Positions 1 to 11,772 are shown, counted from the first letter of the stretch. The stretch: DNA of 64,000 nt from Sphingomonas ginkgonis (GCF_003970925.1 NZ_RWJF01000001.1:2102501-2166500); one strand, 5' to 3'. Numbers and translations are program-made. The notes: a model not told the origin generated them from the sequence alone.

Positions 1-58
1 TGGCGCGAGCCTCTTCCTCGGCGGCGCGCCTGGCGAAGTAGATCCGGTTCTCTTCCAC
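1..58 (-). CDS. Small acidic/basic protein, N-terminal part only (cut by window edge)
   Basis: Reading the minus strand from a GTG at 58 gives VEENRIYFARRAAEEEARA, after which the window ends. A GGAG-type ribosome binding site lies about 7 bases upstream on the minus strand. The charged, Ala/Glu/Arg-rich helical start resembles short helical proteins common in sphingomonads, such as the one at 58609. No function is known to me. Only 19 codons are visible, so the call rests on the start site and the composition. Confidence 0.55.
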   Translation of the reverse strand, partial: MEENRIYFARRAAEEEARA

Positions 59-148
59 CGTTCGTCTCCTTCGATAGCCGAGTCCGATGGGTAGCAGAAC
101 GGTATCGACCGCGCCAGTTCCCCGCTGACAGGCAGATGACGCCGTCGC

Positions 149-721
149 CTAGAAGCGCGTGCCGATCAGCAGCGCGCCCTGGTGCCGGGTCACGTCCGAC
201 TGGTAGTTGGTGTAGCGATACTCCAGCCCGACAAAGGCCTTGCCACCGAGCGAACCCTGGACGCCGCCGCCAAGGCGGAGGCCGTCCAGCGTCGTGCTGG
301 CGCGAAGGTTGCCGTCGCGACCGGTGAAGCGGGCGTTGCTGTAGCCCGCCTTCAGGTAGAGATTGGTCCGGCTCGCGACCGCCAGGCTGACCCGCCCACC
401 GGCGTAGAGGTCGCGGCTGGCGCGGATGCTCGCCGTCGAGTCGCTCGCCTTGAGCGTCGAATCGGTCGCCTCGACATCGACGCCGAGCGAGACGCGGCTC
501 GTCGCCGCGAAGTCGAAGCCGGCGCCCAGGCCATAGAGGATGCCCTCGTCGCCGACATGGCCGCCAAGGCCAAGATCGTCGAGCTCGAGCCGGACATGGT
601 CGACCCCGAGCACCGCCTCGACATGGGCCCCGACCGGGCCGGTCGGCCCGCCCTGGGCAGCCGCCGGCGCAGCGATGGCGGTCGTCGCGGCAACGGCCGC
701 GAGCGCAACAAACTTGTTCAC
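149..721 (-). CDS. Outer membrane beta-barrel protein (porin/opacity-like)
   Basis: 190-residue exported protein. The start is a GTG at 721 preceded by GGGGGA. It gives a typical signal peptide (VNKFVALAAVAATTAIA followed by Ala-rich residues and an AxA cleavage site near residue 22). The rest alternates polar and hydrophobic residues in short strands (for example LYAGGRVSLAV, LRLGGGVQGSLGG, FVGLEYRYTNYQ). It ends in Phe (GALLIGTRF), the usual C-terminal signature for BAM-assembled barrels. Length and pattern fit the 8-strand OmpA-like/opacity barrels (OMP_b-brl family). Ligand or specific role cannot be told from sequence. It stands alone and is transcribed toward the left edge. Confidence 0.8.
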   Translation of the reverse strand: MNKFVALAAVAATTAIAAPAAAQGGPTGPVGAHVEAVLGVDHVRLELDDLGLGGHVGDEGILYGLGAGFDFAATSRVSLGVDVEATDSTLKASDSTASIRASRDLYAGGRVSLAVASRTNLYLKAGYSNARFTGRDGNLRASTTLDGLRLGGGVQGSLGGKAFVGLEYRYTNYQSDVTRHQGALLIGTRF

Positions 722-996
722 AATAGTTCCCCCGGAACGATGATTAGGCACGCCCCCCGGCGTGCCGGCGAGCGAATGCAATGTTTCAGCGGAGTGAAAA
801 AGATGCTGGGGCCACGCCGGCCTGCTTTTCGCGGGCTCGTGTCGGCGGCGCAACAATCCGAAGCAAGTTCAGCGCGCTTGGGCCGTCTTTTGACACGATG
901 GTGCTCCTGGATGGTGGAGATGTAGCCCGACTGCAGTCATGCTTCAGCGATCGTCGACAACCCGCCCGGCCGGGAAGTTCGAGCCGACCGGGCTGC
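722..996. other. Intergenic stretch without a convincing gene
   Basis: Between the barrel gene and the mutL remnant no reading frame has a plausible start, ribosome binding site and codon use. It probably carries the promoter of the barrel gene. I see nothing else that can be supported. Confidence 0.5.
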
Positions 997-1043
997 TCAC
1001 CTCCGGCCGAACAGCTTTTCGACGTCAGGCATGGAAAGTTTCA
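997..1043 (-). pseudogene. Remnant: second copy of the mutL 3' end (last ~16 codons)
   Basis: Read on the minus strand this piece encodes PTSVKLSMPDVEKLFGRR and a stop. The real mutL, ending at 1986, finishes PTWVKLSMPDVERLFGRK. The run GTCAGGCATGGAAAG is identical in both copies, while third codon positions differ elsewhere. Upstream of this stretch the similarity stops at once, so it is not a gene but a displaced or duplicated mutL tail. Together with the real tail it brackets the cassette of two small genes. Its divergence suggests an old event, or import of a tail from a related genome. Confidence 0.75.
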
Positions 1044-1072
1044 CCGAGGTGGGTGCACGAAACAAGGGAGTG

Positions 1073-1106
1073 CGAATGTCCGCAATGGGTGGAAAGCGGA
1101 CGTTCG
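1073..1106. repeat. Sphingomonad-type intergenic hairpin repeat, copy 1
   Basis: Imperfect inverted repeat with arms CGAATGTCCGC and GCGGACGTTCG around a 12-base loop AATGGGTGGAAA. One pair is G-T. It begins three bases after the stop codon of the minus-strand gene ending at 1110. Two further copies lie at 1467 and 1897. Confidence 0.85.
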
Positions 1107-1109
1107 CAG

Positions 1110-1421
1110 TCAGCTTGCCGCTCGGACGAACTGACTCGCAAACTTCACATTATATGCGTAGAACTCGCCATCCGGCGTCCTGACTAACCCCGTGATGTTG
1201 GAACGTTGAAATGTGTCCTCACAGGCCTCGTTGTTGATTTTCAGGCTCACGGTGAGAGCACCGTCATCTTCACCGACCAACTTGTAGTCGTAATCGATTG
1301 CTTGGCCGAAACAGGTAACTTCCCCTCCGTTCACAATCAGTTCGGCTGCGGGGTCTTCGACGGCGACCCAGCGTCCCTGCATCTCACTCGGAAGCGGTGC
1401 ATCGCGACCTAATTGCTCCAC
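1110..1421 (-). CDS. Hypothetical protein, 103 aa
   Basis: Unknown protein with ordinary amino-acid composition and a plausible soluble fold. The pattern GRWVAVEDPAAELIVNGGEVTCFG resembles the opening strands of lipocalin-like or small beta-sandwich proteins, but I recognise no family. Two Cys residues (in EVTCFG and EACED) could pair. No signal peptide is visible. Its GC content is visibly lower than its neighbours, and it sits in the cassette between the two mutL tails, so it may be acquired. The stop codon is followed within three bases by a hairpin repeat that may end its transcript. Confidence 0.6.
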   Translation of the reverse strand: MEQLGRDAPLPSEMQGRWVAVEDPAAELIVNGGEVTCFGQAIDYDYKLVGEDDGALTVSLKINNEACEDTFQRSNITGLVRTPDGEFYAYNVKFASQFVRAAS

Positions 1422-1466
1422 TGCTCATGCCCTCCCATCGAAAGATCCGCCATTTCAAGGTCGGGC

Positions 1467-1500
1467 CTAATGTCCGCAATGGGTCGAAAGCGGACGTTCG
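1467..1500. repeat. Sphingomonad-type intergenic hairpin repeat, copy 2
   Basis: Core TGTCCGC, 12-base loop AATGGGTCGAAA, then GCGGACG, differing from copy 1 by a single loop base and the outer left arm. Its right arm ends at 1500, directly against the stop codon (1501-1503) of the minus-strand membrane protein gene. Confidence 0.85.
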
Positions 1501-1872
1501 TCATTGTGCCATCTGGACAGCGTCCAGAGCATTCAGCCATATCAAGACAACGCCGCTCGTGAAGACGGGAAGCAAGGCGATGTGGGCAATGACATTGTTC
1601 CTAAAGAGGCTCCGCTCACTATCGCGGTGCGCTCTCCCGTAGAGGTCGGTATCGAAGTAGCCCTCCATGGCCGCCGTGTAGAGCTTTCTGGCAAAATCCC
1701 AGACGAGCCACGGCCCACCGGTCGACACGATGAGAAGCCAAAGGCTGCTCAAGTATCGAGTTTTCGGGACGGCAATCGCCAGCAAGGCGGCAACCACACC
1801 AAACAGGATCACGAACAAGAGGCGACGGCGTCGAAGCACACCCCAACCTACCTCGCCACTCAATGTATGCAA
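1501..1872 (-). CDS. Small membrane protein, hypothetical (123 aa)
   Basis: Three predicted membrane segments: about residues 18-36 (LLFVILFGVVAALLAIAV), 42-60 (SLWLLIVSTGGPWLVWDF) and 95-115 (IAHIALLPVFTSGVVLIWL). A charged loop (DTDLYGRAHRDSERS) lies between the second and third. It has no recognised family. It lies in the small cassette between the two mutL tails, with hairpin repeats on both sides. Its codon use is less GC-biased than mutL, consistent with foreign origin. The stop codon abuts repeat copy 2 without a spacer. Confidence 0.65.
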   Translation of the reverse strand: MHTLSGEVGWGVLRRRRLLFVILFGVVAALLAIAVPKTRYLSSLWLLIVSTGGPWLVWDFARKLYTAAMEGYFDTDLYGRAHRDSERSLFRNNVIAHIALLPVFTSGVVLIWLNALDAVQMAQ

Positions 1873-1896
1873 TCGATCGAGCTCGGACCTTTGGCT

Positions 1897-1930
1897 CGAA
1901 TGTCCGCAATGGGTCGGGAGCAGACATTGG
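1897..1930. repeat. Sphingomonad-type intergenic hairpin repeat, copy 3 (degenerate)
   Basis: The left arm CGAATGTCCGC and the start of the loop AATGGGTCGGGA are intact. The right arm is GCAGACATTGG, with several mismatches, so this copy is decayed. It lies upstream of the membrane protein gene and 55 bases from the mutL stop codon. Confidence 0.7.
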
Positions 1931-1985
1931 CCCGGTAATCACGGCTGTCCCACCTGACCAACTCATCGGTCTCGAGCTAAGCCCT

Positions 1986-4950
<2,965 letters not shown>

Positions 4951-4964
4951 GAGGGGGATAGCAG

Positions 4965-5837
4965 GTGGCGCCGCCGACAGGTGCGCGCCCGGGCTGGTCG
5001 CGGCGGGCGCAGTATAGCCTCTTCTTCAGCTTCCTGGCGGCGATCGCCGGCCTGGTGGTGGGACTGGTCCTGCTCGCCATGTCGCTGGTGGCGCCCAAGG
5101 CCTTTGCGGGCGTCCGCGGCGCGGCGCTCGACGCCTCGGCCCCAGTCACCGGGGCGTTGCGCGAGGTGGTCGACACGGCCAGCGGGATCACGACCGGGGC
5201 CGGCAACTACTGGGACGCCGCGACCCAGAACGGCAAGCTCAAGGCCGAGCGCGACGGGATGCGCCGCGAGATCCTCGAGGCCCGCGCGATCATGCAGGAG
5301 AACCGCCAGCTCAAGGCGGCGCTCGAGCTTCGCGAGCACAGCCGAGAGGCGGTCGCCTCGGGGCGCGTGGTCGGCTCCAGCTTCGAGAGCCAGCGCCGCT
5401 TTGCCATCCTCTCGGCCGGGCAAGGCGACGGGGTGGCGGTCGGCATGCCGGTGCGCGCGCCGGAGGGGCTGATCGGCCGGATCATCGACGCGGGCCATCT
5501 CGCCAGCCGGGTGCTGCTGATCTCCGACCGCTCGAACATCGTCCCGGTGCGGCTGTTGCGGACCGGCCAGGCGGTCATTTCGACCGGGCGGGGCGACGGG
5601 ACGATCGACCTCCGTCCGCTCGAAGTCGGCCGCAACCCGTTCCGCCGCGGCGACATCGTGGTGACCAGCGGCACCGGCGGACTCTACCCGCCGCTGGTTC
5701 CGGTCGCTCGGGTGGTCAAGCTGGACGACGACGGCGCCATCGCCCTGCCCCTCGCCGATCCCAGCCAGGTCAGCTTCGCGCTGGTCGAGCGACCATTCGA
5801 GGACGCCGCGCTGACCGCCGCCAACGAGAAGCCCTGA
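4965..5837 (+). CDS. mreC: Rod shape-determining protein MreC
   Basis: 290-residue periplasmic scaffold of the elongasome. GTG start at 4965 with a strong GAGGGGG site 8 bases upstream. One membrane span near residues 20-42 (SLFFSFLAAIAGLVVGLVLLA) is followed by a coiled-coil (about 80-125, rich in ERDGMRREILEARAIMQENR). The two beta domains typical of MreC come next (for example SAGQGDGVAVGMPV, VTSGTGGLYPPLVPVARV). The stop codon overlaps the mreD start (TGATG), implying translational coupling. Confidence 0.96.
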   Translation: MAPPTGARPGWSRRAQYSLFFSFLAAIAGLVVGLVLLAMSLVAPKAFAGVRGAALDASAPVTGALREVVDTASGITTGAGNYWDAATQNGKLKAERDGMRREILEARAIMQENRQLKAALELREHSREAVASGRVVGSSFESQRRFAILSAGQGDGVAVGMPVRAPEGLIGRIIDAGHLASRVLLISDRSNIVPVRLLRTGQAVISTGRGDGTIDLRPLEVGRNPFRRGDIVVTSGTGGLYPPLVPVARVVKLDDDGAIALPLADPSQVSFALVERPFEDAALTAANEKP

Positions 5838-6355
5838 TGGTCCGCGCGGCGCTCGGCACCGGGCGGATCGACCGGGGACCGCGCCGGCTCGCCACCTACT
5901 GGCCGGCGATCTCGGTCGTGCTCGCCTCGGCGCTCTCGCTGCTGCCGATCGTCACCCAGACCGGCTGGTTCCCCGATTTCGGGCTGGTCATGCTGCTGAC
6001 CTGGCGGATGCTCCGGTCGGACGTCTGGCCGAGCTGGTGGGCGGGCCCGCTCGGCTTTGCCAACGACCTGCTGACCGCCAGCCCGATCGGCCTCTCGATC
6101 GCGCTGTGGACGGGGTGCATGCTGCTGCTCGACCTCAGCGATCGGCGCACCATGTGGCGCGACTATTGGCTCGAATGGGCGCTGGCGGCGCTGCTGCTGC
6201 TCGGCTCCGCCGCGTTCCGCTGGTGGATCGACGGCCTCGCCGGAAGCCATCTTCCGTTCACCCATTCCCTGCCATCGCTCGCCTTTTCCATTCTCGCCTT
6301 TCCGTTCGCGGCGCGGCTGGCGGGGGCGATCGACCGCTGGCGGCTCGGCCGATGA
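5837..6355 (+). CDS. mreD: Rod shape-determining protein MreD
   Basis: 172-residue inner-membrane protein with about five hydrophobic spans, for example WPAISVVLASALSLLPIV and ALAALLLLGSAAF. It is identified mainly by its position between mreC and mrdA, its length and its topology, since MreD is poorly conserved in sequence. The start ATG shares a base with the mreC stop, and its own stop overlaps the mrdA start (ATGA). It links MreC to the rest of the elongation machinery. Confidence 0.92.
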   Translation: MVRAALGTGRIDRGPRRLATYWPAISVVLASALSLLPIVTQTGWFPDFGLVMLLTWRMLRSDVWPSWWAGPLGFANDLLTASPIGLSIALWTGCMLLLDLSDRRTMWRDYWLEWALAALLLLGSAAFRWWIDGLAGSHLPFTHSLPSLAFSILAFPFAARLAGAIDRWRLGR

Positions 6356-8373
6356 ACAAGATGCAGCGCATCACGACGACCCACCAGTCGATCAGCTTCT
6401 CGCGCCGCATGCTGTTCGTCGGCGGCGCGCAGGGGGCGATCGGCGCTGTGCTGATCGGACGGCTGGGCTGGCTCGCCATCGCCCAGAACGAAAAATACCA
6501 GCTGATGAGCGAGAGCAACCGGGTCCAGCTGATCCCGGTGCCTCCCAGGCGCGGCTGGATCATCGACCGCGGCGGCAAGCCGATCGCGATCAATCGCTCG
6601 AGCTTCCGGGTTGACCTCATCCCGCAGCAGATGGACAAGAACGAGCGCAACCGGATCATCGCCACTGTCGCGCAGGTGCTCCAGCTGGCGCCCGACGACA
6701 TCGACCGGATCAAGGGCGAGCTCGAGCAGACCCACGGCTTCCGCCCCGTGCCGGTCGCCGACAACATTCCCTACGAACAATATGCGGCGCTCACTGTGCG
6801 GCTGCCCGAACTCCCCGGCGTCGCGCCCTCGCGCGGCTTCGCCCGCTTCTACCCGGCCGGGAGCGCGGTCGGGCAGCTGATCGGCTATGTCGGCGCGGCC
6901 AGCCAGCAGGATTATGAGAAGGAGAACAAGAATCCGCTGCTGATCATCCCCGGGGTGAAGATCGGCAAGGAGGGGCTCGAACAGTCGCTCGAGCCGCTGC
7001 TCCGCGGGCAGCCCGGCGGGCAGCGGGTCGAGGTTACCGCGCGCGGCAAGCTGGTGCGGGAGCTGGAGCCCAAGCCGGATCGTAGCGGGCGCACCGTGCA
7101 GCTCACCATCGACGCCGACCTCCACGAATATGCCGCCCGGCGGATCGGCGACCAGTCCTGCTCGGTGGTCGTCATCGACGTCACCAACGGCGACATCCTG
7201 GCGATGCCCTCGATGCCCTCGTTCAACCCCAACAACTTCTCGGACGGGATCAGCCAGGCCGAGTGGAAGATGCTGTCCGGCGACGATCACCTGCCGCTCG
7301 TCGACAAGGCGCTGCAGAGCCTCTACCCGTCCGGCTCGACGATCAAGCCGTCGATGGCGATGGCGCTGCTCAATGCCGGGATCGACCGCAAGCAGCGGGT
7401 CTACTGCAACGGCTCCTATCCGCTCGGCAACCACGTCTTCCACTGCGACGCCAAGCATGGCGCGGTCGACATGGACGCGGCGGTCGTCCACAGCTGCGAC
7501 ATCTATTTCTACGAGATGTGTCGCCGCGTCGGCGCCGAAAAGCTGGCCCCGATGGTCCGCTCGATGGGCTTCGGCGAGAAGTTCGACCTGCCGTTCAACA
7601 ACCAGCGATACGGCACCATCCCCGACCCGCAGTGGATGATGCGCAAATATCATCGCGAGTGGCAGACCTACGACACGATCAACATGTCGATCGGCCAGGG
7701 CTATGTCCTGATCAACCCGCTCCAGCTCGCGGTCATGGCGAGCCGGCTCGCGACCGGGAAGCGGGTCGTGCCCCGGCTCCTCAAGGCCGCGCCCGTGGTG
7801 CCGCAGGCCCAGCTGGCCGTCGACGCCGACCACCTCGCCTTCATCCGCACGGCGATGGCCGGCGTGGTCGATCACGGCACGGCGGCCGCCGCCAAGCTTC
7901 CGCTGGCCGGGATCCAGATGGCTGGCAAGACGGGCACGGCGCAGACCCACAATCTCGCCGCGCACGAACGCGGCAACTACACCGCGGCGAACTGGAAGCT
8001 GCGCGACCATTCACTGTTCATGGCTTTCGCGCCCTACGACAACCCGCGCTACGCCGCAGCGGCGATCGTCGAGCATGGCGGGTTCGGCGCGGCGGTGGCG
8101 GCGCCGCTGATCCGCGACACCGTGACCTTCCTCTACGACCGCAACAAGGCGATCGACGCGCTCCACCGCTTCGAGACCAGCATCGGCGGCTCGCTCGAGG
8201 AACGCACCGAGCGCAAGACCGCCGCGTGGCGGGCCGCCAACGGCTACCCTCCGCTTCCTCCCTCGCGCTCGCCGGCGGCAGCGGCCTCGATACTCGATGC
8301 CCCGCCCGCGGGCGTAGCCCCCTCCCCCACCGCGGCGGGCGCCCCGCCGCGACCGGCGACCCCCACCACATGA
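6352..8373 (+). CDS. mrdA: Penicillin-binding protein 2 (elongation transpeptidase)
   Basis: 673-residue class B PBP that cross-links peptidoglycan during sidewall growth. A single N-terminal membrane anchor (LFVGGAQGAIGAVLIGRLGWLAIA) is followed by the pedestal domain (RGWIIDRGGKPIAINRSSF). The transpeptidase domain has the active-site Ser329 in STIK, the second motif as Ser381-Cys-Asp and the third as Lys526-Thr-Gly. The start ATG at 6352 overlaps the mreD stop, and longer in-frame readings upstream lie inside mreD. The C-terminal tail is Pro/Ala-rich ([14 protein letters not shown]). It partners RodA, encoded next with a 4-base overlap. Confidence 0.97.
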   Translation: MNKMQRITTTHQSISFSRRMLFVGGAQGAIGAVLIGRLGWLAIAQNEKYQLMSESNRVQLIPVPPRRGWIIDRGGKPIAINRSSFRVDLIPQQMDKNERNRIIATVAQVLQLAPDDIDRIKGELEQTHGFRPVPVADNIPYEQYAALTVRLPELPGVAPSRGFARFYPAGSAVGQLIGYVGAASQQDYEKENKNPLLIIPGVKIGKEGLEQSLEPLLRGQPGGQRVEVTARGKLVRELEPKPDRSGRTVQLTIDADLHEYAARRIGDQSCSVVVIDVTNGDILAMPSMPSFNPNNFSDGISQAEWKMLSGDDHLPLVDKALQSLYPSGSTIKPSMAMALLNAGIDRKQRVYCNGSYPLGNHVFHCDAKHGAVDMDAAVVHSCDIYFYEMCRRVGAEKLAPMVRSMGFGEKFDLPFNNQRYGTIPDPQWMMRKYHREWQTYDTINMSIGQGYVLINPLQLAVMASRLATGKRVVPRLLKAAPVVPQAQLAVDADHLAFIRTAMAGVVDHGTAAAAKLPLAGIQMAGKTGTAQTHNLAAHERGNYTAANWKLRDHSLFMAFAPYDNPRYAAAAIVEHGGFGAAVAAPLIRDTVTFLYDRNKAIDALHRFETSIGGSLEERTERKTAAWRAANGYPPLPPSRSPAAAASILDAPPAGVAPSPTAAGAPPRPATPTT

Positions 8374-9482
8374 TCAGTTCGGCCATCATCCCGCAACCGC
8401 TCGCCCGCCTCCCCTGGCGGCTGATCTTCATGGTCATGACGATCGGCGGCTTCGGCCTGCTCGTGCTCTACTCGGCCGCCGGCGGCTCGAGCTCGCCCTG
8501 GGCGCTCAAGCAGGGCGTGACCCTGCTCGTCTTCCTCGGGATCGCGGTCGGCATCTCCAAGATCCGCGAGACGACGATCAAGAGCCTGGTCTTTCCCGCC
8601 TATGGCGCGATCCTGCTCATGCTGATCGCGGTCGAGATGATCGGCTTCGTCGGCAAGGGGGCGCAGCGCTGGCTCGACCTCGGCCCGGTCCGGCTCCAGC
8701 CGTCCGAGTTCATGAAGCCGGCGATCGCGCTGGTCCTCGCCCGCTTCTACGAGCTGCTGCCGATCGGCGAGATCAAGCGCTGGCGGGCGATCTGGCCCGC
8801 CGCCGCGCTGCTCGGCGTCCCGGCCTTCCTGATCCTCGTCCAGCCCGACCTCGGCACCTGCATCGTCGTCGGGCTGGTCGGGATCACGGTGATGTTCCTC
8901 GCCGGCATCCCGCTGTGGGTGTTCATCGGCCCCGCCGTCGCGCTCGGCGCACTGGCCCCGTTTGTCTACCACCTGATGCACGGCTACCAGAAGAAGCGGA
9001 TCGACATCTTCCTCGACCCCGAGAGCGATCCGCTCGGCGCCGGCTACCACATCAGCCAGTCGAAGATCGCGATCGGCTCGGGCGGGATCATGGGCAAGGG
9101 CTTCCTCCAGGGCAGCCAGAGCCACCTCGACTATCTCCCCGAGGGGCACACCGACTTCGTCTTCGCGACGATGGAGGAGGAATGGGGAATGGTCGGCGGG
9201 GTGCTGCTGATCCTTGCCTTCGCCATGGTGATCCGCTGGGGGATGACGGTCAGCTACAACGCCAAGTCGCGCTTCGCCCAGCTGTCCGCCGCGGGCCTGT
9301 CCGGCGTGATCTTCTTCTACGTCTCGATCAATCTCCTGATGGTGATGGGCCTTGCTCCGGTCGTCGGCGTGCCGCTTCCGCTGGTCAGCTACGGCGGCTC
9401 GGCGGTGATGACGGTCATGCTCTGCCTCGGGTTGCTGATGGCGTTCGAGCGGCAGCAGCGCACCGTTTCAACTTTGTCGTAA
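8370..9482 (+). CDS. rodA: Rod shape-determining peptidoglycan glycosyltransferase RodA
   Basis: 370-residue SEDS-family polymerase with about ten membrane spans. Family signatures include KGAQRWLDLGPVRLQPSEF, the loop residues following YLPEGHTDFVFATMEEEWG that carry the conserved catalytic Asp, and GVPLPLVSYGGSAV near the end. It polymerises lipid II strands that MrdA cross-links. The start ATG overlaps the mrdA stop by 4 bases. Last gene of the elongasome run. Confidence 0.97.
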   Translation: MISSAIIPQPLARLPWRLIFMVMTIGGFGLLVLYSAAGGSSSPWALKQGVTLLVFLGIAVGISKIRETTIKSLVFPAYGAILLMLIAVEMIGFVGKGAQRWLDLGPVRLQPSEFMKPAIALVLARFYELLPIGEIKRWRAIWPAAALLGVPAFLILVQPDLGTCIVVGLVGITVMFLAGIPLWVFIGPAVALGALAPFVYHLMHGYQKKRIDIFLDPESDPLGAGYHISQSKIAIGSGGIMGKGFLQGSQSHLDYLPEGHTDFVFATMEEEWGMVGGVLLILAFAMVIRWGMTVSYNAKSRFAQLSAAGLSGVIFFYVSINLLMVMGLAPVVGVPLPLVSYGGSAVMTVMLCLGLLMAFERQQRTVSTLS

Positions 9483-9566
9483 AGGGCGGTTGCCAAGCCG
9501 GCCAACCCCCGTTAGAGGCCCCCACGCGCCCCCGGTCACCGGACCGGCGCGCTGCCTGACAGGCAT

Positions 9567-9642
<76 letters not shown>

Positions 9643-9673
9643 GCCTTCACCGCCGCCCTGCTTGTGCTCCCGC

Positions 9674-11710
9674 CTACTTGGCCGGACCGAGGGTCTTCGC
9701 CAGCTTGATCCGCAGCTCCGGCCCGGGAAGGCGACGGTCATAGTCTTCCTGCACGTCCGGCGCGAGGAGGCGGTGGCGGTTGTGGAGCGAGCCCAGGTTC
9801 TTGAGTTGAGCGGTGACCGCCAGCGTCTTGCTGAGACTATGGGTGTAGGAGGTCGTTAAGCTCAGGTAGGAGCCGTAGCGGAGCTGATATTGGCGCCAGG
9901 GACTCTGGTAGTCGACCTGCAGCTGGGCGCTGTCGCCGGGACGGCCGCGGCGGTCGGGACCGGTCCAGTCGAGCGTCGAGGTGGCGGTGTAGCGGAAGAT
10001 CCGGACGGGGATGGTGCCGAGCGGCGTCACGACCGGCGTGCGGCTGTCGAACAGGTTGACCGAGGCGTTTGCCTTCACCCGCTTGACCAGCGGAAGGTTG
10101 ACGTCGAACTCGGCGCCGCGATCCGTCTTGTGGCCGCTGTTGACCGGCTGGTTGATGACGATGCCGTCCGGCGCGGTCTGGTAGCCGACGCTCCACAGCC
10201 GGCGGGTCAGCCGGTCGTAGACGATCACCCCCGCGTCGATCGACTTGCGGTGGTAGTGGAAGTTGGCCTCGACATTGTCGTTGATCTGGTCGCGCAGTCC
10301 CGGGTTGCCCTGCTGCGCATTGAAAAGGTCGTTGATGATGACATAGGGCCGGACCCAGTCGAACGAGGGCCGGTCGATGCGCCGGCTGTAGCTGAGCGAC
10401 AGGTTCCACCACTTGCCGAGCGCACGGTCGAGGTGGAACGAGGGAAAGAGGCTGGTCCGGTGCACCTCCACGGTGGGAGCGCCGGGGCTGGTCACGCGGC
10501 GGTCGAACCGCTCGAGGCGAAACCCGGGCATGACGGTGAGGCTGCCGAGCGGCTGCTGGAAGGTCAGGTAGACCGCCGCGGTGTTCTGCAGTCCCGAAAA
10601 GCGGTCGCTGGCCGCTCCCTGCACCGCGCCGCCTGGCGCAAATCCCACGAAATCGTAGCTCCGCCGGCTGTGCTCGCGAAAGTCGCTCGCGCCGAGCGAG
10701 AGGATGCGCTTGCCCGATAATGGATGCTGCCAGTCGACCTGGCTCTCGAGGAAGCGGTTGCGGTTGCCGGTGCGCACCGACAGGCCGCCACCATCGTCGG
10801 TCCGGATGTCCGTGGACTCGTTCGCATAGGGGTTGCCGAAGAGGTTCACATGTCCCTTCAGCGTCTCCCCGTCCTTGCGGCCCTTGTGGTCGAGCGCGAG
10901 CGAACCGGTGGTGAAGCGCACATCGGTTCGGTTGCGCTGACGCTGCGAAAAGGAACGGAAATTGGGGGTGAGCCCGAGGAAGTCGGCGCTGCCCCGACTG
11001 CTATCGCGCACCAGCCCCTCGGACAGTTCCACCGACACGGTGGTGCGGGGATCGAGGTCGTAGCTGAGCTTGCCGTCCAGCATCCCGAACCCGCCGCCCG
11101 ACCGGCCCCGCCCGGTTTCGCGGTCGGCGACGAGGCCGTCGGGCCCGTCGAGGATCGTCCGCAGCTTCTCGTAGCGCGAGCGGTCCTGCAGCCCGATCCG
11201 CCCCTGCGGCTGGAGCTCGAGCGTCCAGCGCCCCTTGCGGACCTTGATGCTGGCGTTGCCGTTCAGCCCGCCGAGGCTGCTCGCCTCGAGGCTGGCCGAC
11301 CCGGACGTGCCGTCCTGGGTCGGCTTGCGAAGCACGAAATTGATGATTCCGCCGGTCCCCGCCGCCGGATATTCGGCCGACGGATTGGTGATGATCTCGA
11401 TCCGCTCGATGTCGCCGCCGCGCAGGCCGCGGAGGAACTGCACCGCGTCGCCACGGACCGGCACGCCGTCGGTCATCAGGGTCACGTTGGGATTGCCCAG
11501 CAGCATGACCCGGTCGTCCGGCGAGATGGTGACCGCCGGCAGGCCCCGGAGCAGCTGAAGGCTGTCCGCCTGCACCGAGCGCGGAGTCTCGCGCACCCGA
11601 TAGGTCCGCCGGTCGATCTTGAGCGCCTGGTCGGGACGGGAGCCGACGACCTCGATCATCGGCTCTTCGGACGCGGGGGCAACAATGACGGGCGGTGCGG
11701 CTGAAAGCAT
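9674..11710 (-). CDS. TonB-dependent receptor-like outer membrane protein
   Basis: 678-residue protein with an N-terminal plug domain (about 40-135: SLQLLRGLPAVTISPDDRV, VTLMTDGVPVRGD, GGDIERIEIITNPSAEY, GTGGIINFVLRK). A long beta-barrel follows, resembling the Outer membrane protein beta-barrel family (for example SLSYSRRIDRPSFDWVRPYV, LRDQINDNVEANFHY). Such proteins import siderophores, glycans or peptides, or act as orphan barrels. The substrate cannot be read here. The ATG at 11710 is the last start before the plug. The resulting N-terminus lacks a classical charged signal peptide, which is odd. The C-terminus ends LAKTLGPAK rather than in an aromatic residue. Confidence 0.85.
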   Translation of the reverse strand: MLSAAPPVIVAPASEEPMIEVVGSRPDQALKIDRRTYRVRETPRSVQADSLQLLRGLPAVTISPDDRVMLLGNPNVTLMTDGVPVRGDAVQFLRGLRGGDIERIEIITNPSAEYPAAGTGGIINFVLRKPTQDGTSGSASLEASSLGGLNGNASIKVRKGRWTLELQPQGRIGLQDRSRYEKLRTILDGPDGLVADRETGRGRSGGGFGMLDGKLSYDLDPRTTVSVELSEGLVRDSSRGSADFLGLTPNFRSFSQRQRNRTDVRFTTGSLALDHKGRKDGETLKGHVNLFGNPYANESTDIRTDDGGGLSVRTGNRNRFLESQVDWQHPLSGKRILSLGASDFREHSRRSYDFVGFAPGGAVQGAASDRFSGLQNTAAVYLTFQQPLGSLTVMPGFRLERFDRRVTSPGAPTVEVHRTSLFPSFHLDRALGKWWNLSLSYSRRIDRPSFDWVRPYVIINDLFNAQQGNPGLRDQINDNVEANFHYHRKSIDAGVIVYDRLTRRLWSVGYQTAPDGIVINQPVNSGHKTDRGAEFDVNLPLVKRVKANASVNLFDSRTPVVTPLGTIPVRIFRYTATSTLDWTGPDRRGRPGDSAQLQVDYQSPWRQYQLRYGSYLSLTTSYTHSLSKTLAVTAQLKNLGSLHNRHRLLAPDVQEDYDRRLPGPELRIKLAKTLGPAK

Positions 11711-11772
11711 ACAAGGCCCCTTCAGGCGGGCGAGGCTAGGCCGATGACGTGGGTCAACGCAACGGCGGAGCG

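Noticed and set aside
1073..1930. CRISPR-like array from the three repeats
   Set aside because: Spacing is irregular (about 400 bases), genes lie between copies, and no cas gene is present.
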